Positions 24,301-36,900 of a DNA stretch of 64,000 nt are shown here, in pieces. Location of the stretch: the NCBI RefSeq assembly GCF_032362555.1, contig NC_083510.1:5793501-5857500 (forward strand), written 5' to 3'. The translations under genes were made by a program, and so were the position numbers. Within the stretch, counting starts at the first letter, position 1. Every line of letters begins with the position of its first letter. The notes beneath the pieces are model-generated. The model had not been told where the DNA came from and did not search any database. It worked only from the letters and a program-made list of their open reading frames with translations. The stretch comes from Amyelois transitella (taxonomy: Eukaryota; Arthropoda; Insecta; Lepidoptera; Pyralidae).

Positions 24301-24961
24301 TCGTGTTAACACAAAAACATTTGACGTCGCGTCCGAAGGGTGGGTGTCAGAGGCACCCGCGCGCCCATTCGCTTTGCATCGGGCGGCCGGAGACAGCGTT
24401 TCAGGCGGCTGAAATTCGCACGCAAACGGTCTCTGCGGAAAACTACGTAAAAATTTAAACAAACTTTTTAAACTACTCTGTTAACATGTTGACTTCGTTT
24501 TTTGTCTCTAACAATACATACTTGGTGTCATATAACTTCTAAAAATAATTTAGACGAATCTAATTCTTGTGGACCTGTTAATTACAGTGATGTAGTGATA
24601 AATGATAAATAGTTTATGTCAATTGCGTTAAAATGTGATTTATGTGAACAAAGACATATGAGTAAATAAACGTTATTGTTTGTTTCGTGTGCACACATGC
24701 CATTTAAAGTGAAGTGATATATAAAAATATCAGTTGAAGTTTGTATAAGTAATTTCTATGTGAAGGTTAAAAAATCAGTAAGTGCGCAATGTCAACTTCG
24801 GGAGCGGGGACTAGCATGCTAATCGCTTTGCAAACAACCTGTAAGACGGCGTTTGGTTCTGCCCCTTGTGTGCCTTGCGTGTTAGCACAGTGAGCTAAGA
24901 AGGCCTCACTTAGCGAAGAACAAAGGATACTGTCGTTGTTATCTGCTTATCACAAGACACC
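24301..24961 (+). promoter_or_regulatory. GC-rich 5' region and 5' UTR of the kinin receptor gene
   Basis: A GC- and CpG-rich block at 24322-24440 stands out sharply from AT-rich surroundings (GCACCCGCGCGCCCATTCGC, GGGCGGCCGGAGACAGCG). It is followed by AT-rich leader-like sequence and the first coding exon. The exact start of transcription cannot be read. I infer a promoter and 5' UTR from composition and from position just upstream of the spliced start codon. Confidence 0.45.
24789..24893 (+). other. Upstream ORF in the kinin receptor leader (34 codons)
   Basis: ATG at 24789 to TGA at 24893 encodes MSTSGAGTSMLIALQTTCKT and 14 more residues, ending 68 bases before the receptor start codon. 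It is GC-rich compared with nearby introns. An upstream ORF here would be expected to lower receptor translation. It counts only if transcription starts upstream of it. Confidence 0.4.
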
Positions 24962-24972
24962 ATGGACACTAG
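24962..24972 (+). CDS. Lkr: Kinin receptor coding exon 1 (11 coding bases)
   Basis: The ATG at 24962 is followed by GAC ACT AG and a strong donor AG|GTAAGC in phase 2. Joined to 33752 it gives MDTSTTNSSQDDDTDWSRNS in perfect frame. This start is preferred over the internal ATG at 33804 because the exon at 33752 has a good acceptor and its upstream part encodes two extra N-glycosylation sequons in frame. Confidence 0.75.
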
Positions 24973-27900
24973 GTAAGCAACTACAAATATTTTTTTGCTT
25001 AAAGACCAATAACCTAATGCTTGATATATGTAAAATATTTAGGTATAGTTTACTTACCCAATTTTTGAATCTGTATAACGTGATAGCTGAACTGAAATCA
25101 CTAGTGGAAATGACGTGGGTAGCCGTACAAACAAATACACCAGCATAAAGAGCGGTCAGATTGTAGCACATCCATAAATTTATATTATTCAATTAGAAAT
25201 CCGATTTAGAAATATTTCAGTTCCTGGAACTAAAAACTTTAATTTGAGAACTGTGATAATCCAGTAGCGCCTGTTTTGTTTGTGCCGTGTCTGTTAACTC
25301 TGCTTAGACAAATATTGTTATCAATGTTTTCCAGTTTATCTTCCGAATATGAAATTGCTCCTTTCTTGAATATATATTTAACTTGTAATTGAGTTGGCAG
25401 GCGTAGAAAGGGTACTATAAACTTAAATTTGAAATTTGGAATCATTAAGTGATTACAGATAATAAACTTACTCTACAACTAGCTTCGCTCACGTAACCAT
25501 ATCCATAAAGAAAGCATTATGTTACTCCAAAAACTAAAAACTGAAGTAAATAACTTGGGATTCTGTTTTTTTAGGCTAGAAACCTAACACTATTTAAATC
25601 TCAATTCTATCATTAAACCATACAGATGAACTTTGCCTTTTAGTCATTTCGAGTCTTGGCTCTACCCCCGTAAATGACTCTAAAATGAATGATAACCCTG
25701 GGATAAAGAGATGCGATTATAATGTATGCATGTAAATAAAATTAGTTTTGATTTATTTGTTAGTATATCAAAGTACCAGGGCCAATATATCTGCTGATTT
25801 CGTGGTTCTTTGATGAAATAATAATATTAACTATACTAATTATAATGTATTACAGAGACAACTGACTAAAACTTATTTATTACCTTGTATATAATATTTA
25901 CTTGTATAGTAGCTATTGCGAACTAATTCAATTCGATCTTAAATTAAGTATGGCTTTTCTGATAACATCATATAGTTTACGAAAATGAAAGGCAGTAGTG
26001 ATTTGATAAAAGATGTGTACTTACAACTGAACATGAGTGATGACATGTCACACGTGTACAGATAACCTGAAATGTTTGAACGCTATGTTTAACTTGGCCT
26101 ACAAAATGTACTGTTTTTCCGATACTCTAGAAACTGAGAATTTAAAATAACAGGTATCTAAGTAATAAATTATTATTATTGTTGTGTTAGCTTATGAATA
26201 TCATCTAAATGAAAACATAAATATAAAATTTGAAAATTCTGACATCACGATTGTGATTTGCTGACCGTATTGAGCGAGTCGTGCCTTAATCTGACATTTT
26301 GTGGCGGAGGCTGTCTTGAACCGATCTTCATCAAACAAGCTAAGAATGCTCCCGGCTAATAAAAAACTAAATCAAAATGGGTTATCCGTTTGCGAGCTAC
26401 AATGCCACAGAGAGACAAGTCAAATTTACCACCTCGTGTCCTTTTTTCCTCAGGGGTTACAATTAGCTGTTTACAGTGAAACGAAACAAAATGTCACAAT
26501 CAAATCTTTTGTTTGATCTTTCAGGTAATTATTTACCAAATGGTGTAGTGAGATTAATTAATTATTTATTGAAGGTTCCTTCGAGATTTTTTGTAAAACC
26601 AATAAAACACTTCATTCTATCGAAAGTACTTGTATGTGTGTATAGGTACATTGTATTCCACTCCACAAGTTCTTAAAAAACTTCAGATAAAGATTAATTG
26701 AATATTTGGAGTCGTTCAAGAACGGCAATAATATATATTATTTTTAATTAATCAAAAATACACCCATTTATATAACACAATAACTAACTAACATTCCATT
26801 TCTTGCTCGTATTCGTTTTTCATGCATTTTTATTAAGCATTATTCTATCACTAGAGGCCGCCCGCGACTTCGTCCGCATGGAAACCCTATCAATCCCGCG
26901 GGAACTCTGGGATAAAAAGTAGCCTATGTGTTATTCTGGGTCTTCAGCTACCTACATACCAAATTTCATGGTAATCGGTTCAGTAGTTTTTGCGTGAAAG
27001 AGTAACAAACATCCATACAAACTTTCGCCTTTATAATAGTAAGTAGGAAGTAGGATTCTTCCTCTTGGCTTTAGTCCCGATTGCATTCTCACCACTCTGG
27101 AGGAGAGCCCAGGGTTTGCCTATGATCACGAATCCTGGATTGGGTGAGTTAAATTTTTATATTAAGCGACTCCTATCTGATCTCCGCAATCATTGCGGGG
27201 GAACCTAACCCGTACTGGATCGATCATTATAGAGACATATATGTATTTGCAGGTTTCCTCACGATGTTTTCGCTTACCGTAAGACCATCGGATAGCATTT
27301 AAAATAATGCACATAACTTCGAAAATAATCATTAGTACATGGCCGAACCTGTATCTTTCTGCGTATCACGCGTTTGGCACCTTACCGATTCGTTCACTGA
27401 CACTCTAATCATTTACATCTATACTAATATTATAAAGCTGAAGAGTTTGTTTGTTTATTTGTTTGTTTGTTTGTTTGTTTGAACGCGCTAATCTCAGGAA
27501 CTACTGGTTCGAATTGAAAAATACTTTTTGTGTTGAATAGAACATTTATCGAGGAAGGCTTAGGCTATATAACATCACGCTGCAACTATAAGGAGTGAAG
27601 AAATAATGGAGAATGTGAAAAAATTGGAGAAATTTATTCATCTTTGAGGGCTTCAATGATGCCCAAAATAACTATTCCACACGGACGAAGTCGCGGGCAC
27701 AGCTAGTAGCATATAATCTCAAACCATCCATCAATGCAATACGCGCTGAATTTAATGTGAATTGAACATTCGATAAGCTTTAATAATATTTCAGTGGTAG
27801 CGATGCTTTTTTTTCTATGATCGTTGGACAAAGAGATTTAAGTTTAAATTGAATGGACGTTTTGTAAGTTAGAAAGTTAAATTAATGTTATTCATGATAG

Positions 27901-30900
27901 GTACGTGGGATCTGAATTACTAGAACGAAATCCAAATTAGACGAGATTTCAAGTGATTTAATAATATCTCATTCAGAATTAGGACCATTTAGTACATTAT
28001 TATGAACTATTGAATAGAGTTAATCTTAATTGTATACCAATTAATGCAATCACTAAAGTTTATCGACATCATATCTTCAAAGTGATCAACTATTAATTTG
28101 CATGATATCTTATTCTTCTGAACTTAGTTCGTGTTTCCTTATTTGATAATAAAAATTATAACCATTAAGTATTAATGCCACCTTTCTTTGAAACTTACGA
28201 TAGGTTAACAACCTGTCACGTCACGATTTAAAACTCAATTCCAACACTAAGCCCTACAGTTGAACGTAGCCTTTTCGAAATTGTTGACTCTATCTACCCC
28301 GGAACGCAAAAAGATGTGGTGATGTTTGTACGTATATGACTCGTAATTTGTCTAATTTTAGTAGCGTTTGTATCGGTTGCACTTGACCACCTATATCTGC
28401 CGTCCTCAAATTATAAGTAAACGCGGATAACCTACCTGTAAGGTCCTTAAACATAGCCGCCTTAAGCTTAAGTCTTCCCACGATTTCCTTGACCACTAGG
28501 TTGTAAGGTTTGAACTACTAAATGTAACGCAGGAAAGTTATTGATACACAGTCGAGGATTTGATTCAATCCGACACGACGACGACTTGTACCACCTACGT
28601 ACAATACACGTAGTTCATTAAATAGTCTATATTCACAGAACATGTGTCAATACATCGCAACATTTTATTTTATTTCTTTTCTAAGGAAATCGTCAGATAA
28701 AACATTTTATTACTTCTGGTGCCGGTAAATAAATTAACTCTGAGTTTTCAGAATCAAAACATTGATTGATGCCAGAAAAATCTCATCGAGATGGTTATTT
28801 AAAAACACACCTAGTTTGTTATAACTTGTATTTCTTATTATTTTTTAATTAAAAGCTTATTAAATGTTTGCTTAACAAACGTGAATGTTTTAACTACTAG
28901 AGCGATTTCGAGAGCTTCAAAATATTTAATGAAATTATTTTATTGAAGACAAAATATTTTTAACTAAATCATTTCTATCATGCAGAAAAAATGCTGCAGG
29001 AGATTTCATTTCGAGATTTCCGAGAAAAGAAGTAATCATGATAAGCTTATATAGGTATATTTACCAATAAAGATAGGTAGGTACGTTGTATCTTTTTGCG
29101 AAAAGATACCGTTTTAATGCATTCTTGTATTATATAGCGTCTATTCTAGGCACAAAACCACCTTTTCATCTCTTTTGTAGTCGTGATACCGAATCGTAAA
29201 AACGTCGTAAATTAAAAACAAAGGAAAAGTATTCGGCAAGTTTTTACGAACTTAGAAGATTTAAAATTTTGTGCAATATAATTATCTAACATTATCAACA
29301 TACGTGGGCTCTGCTCCAGATTGGTAAAGATGCAACCGGGACTGAAGCCAGGAAGAAGCAGAATTATCGCACATTTATTAAATTTTTTATTTATAACTTA
29401 TTAAGATGTATTATTTAGTATAAGTTGGGCTGCGCTAGAACTCGAATCCAGAACCAAACGAATATACACACGTATCTCGTTTTTATCGCTGAAATAGAGT
29501 CGAATAGTTGGAGACCATGTCTAATGATGGAGTTGCGATTCGGTGAATGCTGGCTCATCATAGGCTTTAACCATTGTTGACTTTAACAATCTAACACTAT
29601 AAGATTTATTTATATTAGGCCAGAATGGAATCACATAACATGCGGCAGATAATTTTGGGTTATTAAATACTCGTAAGAAACAAATCAACCAAGAGGAATG
29701 TAATCTTATATCACGCGGCAAAGCAGTTAACATTTGTGAACTAGATCCGCCCTATCTCACCTCAATATCAAGGATCCTTCACCCAACCATTCCCTTCCAC
29801 TTTCATAGTTCCTTTCAACTTGTCAACTACCTATTTACTTACGAGCCTTTCTAGACATATATTTACGCCTATAAAGCGTACCTTCCATGTCTTTTGTAGA
29901 TAAGTAGTACCCTTCGTTGAGATACTGGTATTACGCGGATAGCTTCACGCCAGACTAAACATTCCTTATACACTTATCCCTAACTAATGACCTGTAAGGG
30001 AGGCTACTATATGATTACTTTTCTTTCTACGAAATATAATTCCAGACGATTTTGTACATGATTTTTGATATATGCGCAGGCTTGTACAACTTATGTACTT
30101 GTGGTTCCCGATACTTGTGAAAACAACCATTCATCGTTAAAGGCGACCAAAGTATATGCCTAGTATAACTGTTGTATTAAATAAGTATTTGACTTAGTAA
30201 TTGGTGTAGAAAGACGAACGAAGTTGTGGTTTTTAATGAGTTGCTGACAATCCTGGCTATCTGATTTACAGATGTGTGATTCCGTAAAACATAGCTAGCT
30301 AAATAATCACATGATAACTGAATTGACTAAAACATCAATATAATTAACAAACATATAGGCACACAAAATTACTTGTATTATAAAATTAGCTTAAATTTAT
30401 GGGATCGCACGTGAAAAAGGGATCGTGTCAAGTGAAAATATTTAGTGTCTGTCTACCCCTCCGGTAAAGAGGCGTGTGTATTTATTACACAATCCACGAC
30501 TGTTTAATATTACATAAAATGTTATCAAAAGTTCGCTAGAACCATCTTTTTGGGCGTGGGTTAAAAAACCGATCTGATTACATGTTCTGACATTTCGCAG
30601 ATTGGGGGAATACAATGCGATCGATTCCATTTATCTCAAAATCCGGTAAGCGTTGTAAAGCTGGGTGTCTCATTTCTAGTTTGATCTTCCTAGAGAGTAC
30701 GGAAATGAAGAGTTCATGTAATGTGATCGCTGGTAACGCACAAACACAATCCATACTAATAATATTCCTAAATGTGATTGTGTATTGGTTTTTTTTTGTC
30801 CGTCGTTTACGTCAAAACCAGTGAACCAATCTCGATGAAATTTTGCATACATATAGTGTGGAGTATGGAGTAGAACATAGGGTACTTACCTTTCATAATT

Positions 30901-33900
30901 AAACAGAAAAACGAACTGTGCTAACATGCTAATCTCCGAATTTACTGAACGAATTTTGTTGAAATATTTTCGTTGTGTAGCTATTTTACTTGGACAACAT
31001 GTAAGTAGGGTACATTTAATCTTGGAAACTAGAATATATAAGGAACCCGAATAGTTTATCTATATGAGGTATGGGAATCGCACCTTAGTGAAAATGGTTC
31101 AGCTTGATGGCCACTTTCTGTCCACTTATACGTACGAACAACCCCACGTACGAATTCACAAGCGACAGCTAGTTTTTAGTAAATACTGATATAAATACGT
31201 ATCATAAAAGTACATATGCTTGAGTTTTAGCCAAAAATCGTCTTTTGAATGGAGAGGGCATCGCCCGGCAAACCCAACGAACTTGAAATTCTACGTATTG
31301 TTATGACAGATCCGAAAATATATTTCAACGATTTTAATGATGCACATTGAATATGTTTATTGAAATTTCATGCCGGTCTAGGTGTGAAGAAAGGAACGTA
31401 TAAAGCCGCTTAAATTTCTTGCAGTACAGGGGTTATCACAACAAGAGCTGTCAAGACACATGTTTTATCTTCTCTCCCTTTCGAACTTTGGGTTAACTTT
31501 AGAGTTAGAGAGAGGGATAAGACATATGCCTAGTCAACTATAAGTAAATAACACAGCAGGTCATTACAATGGAGCAATGAAATGGGTCAAAGCATATCGG
31601 TAGAATATTTTCTTCGTAGATTTATTCATAAAAGTTAAAAGTTGATTTATAAGAAACTGATGATATTATAATTTATTAATGATGGGTGATAAAGACTAAT
31701 AAACATATCACAGGCTCTATATATTTGAGAAAATATGAAAGCAGAGTAAAGGATATAAAGACTAATGCAGCTTCATTATCATTCCTTATCATTGGATGCA
31801 TCAGATTTTTTATATGCTGAGCGCGATCTATACAGATAAGAAAGATAATGCATCGACGTAGCCTCGCCTTTAGATATTTCTACTCTCTTTGTCTACAAAA
31901 ACACGCGACATTGTCTGAAAAACTAATATAGGTAATTTATTTTCGCTCTTAAATTGTTTTGCGTCTATAGACTCGCAAATTAATCCTATCATATATAGGT
32001 ACATATTATACCATTATACCTGTCATTCACTTTGTGGTACTGCCCTAGCTTTTATAGACGGTTTTATGTTTTATAGTTACGTTATGTCGAGGATGGCCAC
32101 ATTAGACCTCAGGTATAAAATATTGTGATTGTAGAGATACCGGTCGTGCAAACAAAGTTAAACTATACTTTTCTTCGTTCTCGTGGGAATTTTCATCCAA
32201 AAAAGTATCCTATGCACTATCACTTTCGCATGTATAATATAATATTAGTTTTTTTGTATTATTATACGAAATAATACTAAAAATGGAGAAAAGTCAAGAC
32301 CTATTTTATACAAATTTTGCTACCTACAAAAATAATTATAAATAAACATTATTTACCAACTCAAGAAACTTTTACTACGTATAAAACCAAAACTGTACGT
32401 TTATATTATACACAAACATATTGCGTATGTGCGTAACTATAGTGCTTTATAAGAAACAGCTGATTTACTTTTCGTGTTTTTGACTTTGACATGGGTTCTT
32501 ATTGTTAAAGTTATTTAGTTTTGTGTACTATAAATATCCATAATGAACATCATTATACATTAATAAAAACGTAAAAAATATACCCACACCATAAAAGGCA
32601 CCTACTTATATGAAATCTTTAATACGATATCATAATGGTTTTACCCCTCGTGTTAGGTATTACCCATTATTTGAGCTTGCGTATATCGCTTTAGACCTAA
32701 AATTTTTTCCTATCAGAAAAAATCGGATTAAAGTCACGCAATTAAAATTAAATTATCGAAATATACATATGATATGAAAGTGGAGACCGACTGACTGATT
32801 GACTTAACTTGAATTTTTGTATCTATTTTTGTTTGTAGTAGGAATAAACCCAAAATAGCCCGACCGATTTTTATGTGGCAGCGAGATAGAACAAACTTTT
32901 TGGAGTAACATTGACTAACTATTGAAACAGTACTTTTTTATGGAAACAAAGTACAGTACCTACATTACTATTTTTATAACATTATAAATATATTCATTCA
33001 TGCACTGAATTTAGAGCTGTTTTTGTATTTAATAAGCCTGCTTTGTATTTATTGTAGCTATTGCTCGCGGCGCCGTTCGCGTACAAAATCGTTTCCAGAA
33101 AATTTCCTTGGAATAGTATTTTACAGTATTTGTTTTTCAGTAACCGTGCGAGCTTTTACACTTCATTCCGATGTTAAAACATAGATTTTGCGTGGGCAAA
33201 AAAATTTTTGGGATATTGTACGATCACAAGTCACGGTTCAGCTTTGCGTTGTCAGGCAGTCACTCAATCATTTGGTCGATAATGGCTTTATATAAATTGA
33301 TTGATTGATGATGATTAATTATACGGCCAATCTGACGTAAGCTTATGTACATGTCTCTAAATCACAAGGTCTCGGTCAGGTCATGTTTGGAAATTAAACT
33401 TTTTCAGAATGGGCTGGATCTTAAATATACATACACTTAACACTTATTTATCTGTCACTGGGTAGATTCAATAATCATAAGACATGCCTAATGATGGAAG
33501 TGAGATGCATATTGCATCATTGAATTAGTATTATTGATAGAATTCGGAATAATAAAAGTTTACTTTCATACTACGCAGAAAACTGCACGCAATGACGTGA
33601 CATAATTCCTGTAATTTTCAGTTCAGTTTTCAACTACGCTTTGGCATTTTTTTTGTCTTATATTATTCCGATTTCTATTGTATTACCCCGTTCCAGTCTC
33701 TAATGTGTATATTCGTACAAATATTTTAGCAGCGTTTCTTATTTGTTTTAGCACAACAAATTCAAGTCAAGATGACGACACGGATTGGTCGAGAAATTCA
33801 ACGATGGAGGAGTACTCTTATATTGCACACAATGCTACCGACTCTTACGGTATGTCAATTTGTTTTATTTCTTTAAATATAATAGGAGAGACATAATATC

Positions 33901-36900
33901 ATTCAACAACATAAGTAGTGTTCAGACGTGATGCATTGATTACGTTATTGTTGAATGATATTATTCCAGTAGGTATCTTATAAATACATTAAAATTTTAA
34001 TTGTAAAAATATAAATTTTATTATAAATTGATTTTTTATTAATTTAATTTCTTGTACAAATAAAAATTCTTCTATGCTGGTTCGGAAGCAAACGAAGATA
34101 GAAGAAGTAAAAATATAATGTGTGCCAGCGGTTCTCTTCCCGCTCTCATTGTAGTGATGAAGACAAATGCTAACAAAGTCGGTATTGTTCTTTTAGGCGA
34201 TTAACAACGTGTTTCTATCTGAATCTCAACTCTATCACAGATTACTATCTCTTACCGTATAAAGGGCTACTGCCCGGCTAATAGTCACGAGACTTAAAAC
34301 TCTGTTTAGCTGCATGACTTTAAGACAGAATTGAGATTCAGAGATGGCTAGTGACAGGCTAGAATAAAATGTAAATAAAAATTCCTAATTTATAACAAAA
34401 GCTTTACATTTGAAAACTACACGGTAAGCTAAGTAGCTGGAATGGACTGTTTTTTATTTGCTACTAGACCAAGATGTAACTTGCGCTAGATGATTTGCAT
34501 ATGAGAAAAAATATTCAACATCAACAGTTTTCAAAATCCAAATCTTCTCTCTCTCTCATATCGTACCGTATTCCCAATTGTATTCTCCGCTGGCTTCAAA
34601 GAGAAACCTTCGAAATCCAATGTTCCTTGTTATTTTTATCGAAGCAAAATATAAATATTTCCATAAGTTATATCACCGCGACAGAGATGATTGAAAACGT
34701 GTTGCGGACTTGTTCAAATTTATTTCAATGGATTCGTCTGTTGTTACTCGAAGAAATGAAAATATTAATTTTATCATTTGTATCGAAAAAAGTTCAATAC
34801 GAGTTTTACTTGTTTTTGGAATTTTCATTTTAAATTTTATTTGTACAATGCTTAAAAACCTTATAAATGATAATCAGTTTTTTGTCATTTAACTTTAAAT
34901 AATATAAAAATAATTAATACTGAAGTTTCAATAATATCAAGTTGTAATTTGTAGTTATTTAGTACAAATATCAGTTATTCCATAGATTTTTTTATCATCC
35001 GTAACACTTCAATTACCTACGGTCTAATAAAATTATGAAAATTAGCTATGTATATGCAAACCTTCACTCCTATAAATCTTGATTTAGATTAAAACTGGCA
35101 TCTTTACAACCCTAAAGTGTTTGTATGGCTAAGAGCCAAGAAAGATAGGAGTAGGCCCACTTCCCAGTTACTTTAGCTACTTATTTCTTATTAGAAAAGC
35201 TGGTTGAGCAAAAAAGTTAGCAGTGACACTCTGGTTTTATGGCGGATTTATCGGTGGTAGTCAACATTCTGCAAACATAAAAGGTTTAGTACTTGAGTGA
35301 GTTTCTTTAGTAGTCTGGCGTAAATGTTCAAAAATGGTTATTCAATATCATAAACTTTACTTTTATTTTGAAAAAAAAAAGATTAATTTACCTGGATATA
35401 TTCTTTCAGATACCTGGTTTATTTAGAGATAATCCTAGGTATAAGTTCGCCATTGTGAATGTTTTTGAAGACAATACTGATCAAGGCCATATTTTATAAA
35501 TGTTGTCATGAATTTACGTATTTAGATAAACGCATTTATTTACAAACAAAAGTTATCGCCTAAAAGAGCTTACACTTATATCTCTTAAGGAACCAATAAA
35601 CAAACTTACATATCTTTATTATAAAGTCATAGGCATTTTAATGAACTATCTATTTATTTTAAAAAAATATAATCATCTAAATGGATTTTTTTAAACATGA
35701 ATACAACAGATATGAAATTTGTATGAAAAATAAATTCATTTGGGAAGATCAGTTTAAACATCGAAAGAAAGAACTTCTGATTTCACTTTATACACATACC
35801 TACAATATGAGTATTTTATTTTTGCTAAAGTACATAAAGTTCATACTTCAATACAGCATCCTTAGAGCGGGCATCAAAAGGCGGCAGCTTAATAAGTAGG
35901 TACTGCAATTATGTAAGGTATTTCACGGCCAGAATGCTTTGTATTTTGTACATAACATTATCTTCATTTTAAAATATCACGGGGTCGATAAGCCGACAGT
36001 CTCAAAAAATTTTAAGGCCACATGGCCTTAAAAGGAAACATTTCCTTGATGGCTCAAGTTTGGAATAGTCAGGTTGCTAGCCCGTCTCATTAAAGAAGAA
36101 CAAAAAAGTTTTCTTTCAAAATATTGCATAATACAACAAGAAAATTATAAATCAATAAAGTAACATTCACGCTCATTTTATCTGTTTTGTCTTAGAGGAA
36201 TGAATTAATTGTCACGTCTTCAAATAATATAATGTTTTACAGCTAACCTAGCCGACTACGCACTTACCCAAAGAGGCTTGTGATAAGCACTCAGTCGGTG
36301 GAAAAAAGTCCTTTGAGACGTGAGATAATGTAAAAAAATTGGCATAGTAATGATGAAAATGAGAAAGCGAACTTGTCTGGGCCATTACTATTTCATAAAC
36401 GCAAAGGCACATATGAAATTCTGAAATGCGTCATGAACAACCAACAAATTCTTTCGGGACTTGAACAAATGTTTATGTAACACCATGTCGTATGACCAAT
36501 AAATATTTTTCTTTTTCCTTTTTCTAAACTTTTTTAACGATTTTGTACCTGTTAAAGCCCGTAAATTGAGTTTAAATTAATTTGCGGTTTGTAACTTTTC
36601 AATGACCTTTATTTATAAAATTATCGGCCTCTGTGGCGCAGCGGTAGTACGCTTGCCTGTGACACCGGGGGTCCCGGGTTCGAATCCCGGCCAGGGCATG
36701 ATGAGAAAAGAACTTTTTCTGATTGGCCTGGGTCTTGGATGTTTATCTATATAAGTATTTATTATAAAATATAGTATCGTTGAGTTAGTATCTCGTAACA
36801 CAAGTGTCAAACTTACTTCGAGGCTAACTCAATCTGTGTAATTTGTCCCATATATATTTATTTATTTATTTATTATTTATTTAATAATCAATCAAAGGTT

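Larger units (their letters stand above)
24973..33751 (+). other. Kinin receptor intron 1 (8.8 kb), repeat-bearing, no recognised exon
   Basis: It contains family A fragments in minus orientation (25585-25685, 28200-28325), two Helitrons (26851-27046 and 27418-27706) and a family C repeat (27050-27415). The segment 30835-31172 is Helitron-like and ends GCGACAGCTAG. The rest is AT-rich. Large first introns often hold enhancers, but no site can be named here. Confidence 0.5.

Noticed and set aside
24841..24890. A 50-base intron within the receptor leader (CCT|GTAAGA ... GCACAG)
   Set aside because: The sites are plausible, but there is no coding constraint to test them and the pyrimidine tract is weak.
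33804..33849. Internal ATG as kinin receptor start
   Set aside because: A phase-matched upstream exon at 24962-24972 extends the frame with two more sequons, and 33752 has a proper acceptor.
34495..34892. ORFs of 60-112 codons in the receptor intron
   Set aside because: AT-rich frames with Leu/Ile/Phe bias from base composition; no domain, no splice support.
36626..36698. Possible functional tRNA gene (A and B boxes present)
   Set aside because: The tRNA-like head runs straight into a SINE body shared with 60592-60810, and the acceptor stem is imperfect. It is a SINE promoter, not a tRNA gene.
36613..36810. Minus-strand ORF of 65 codons
   Set aside because: It lies within the SINE and reads through its tRNA-like part; it is a repeat artefact.
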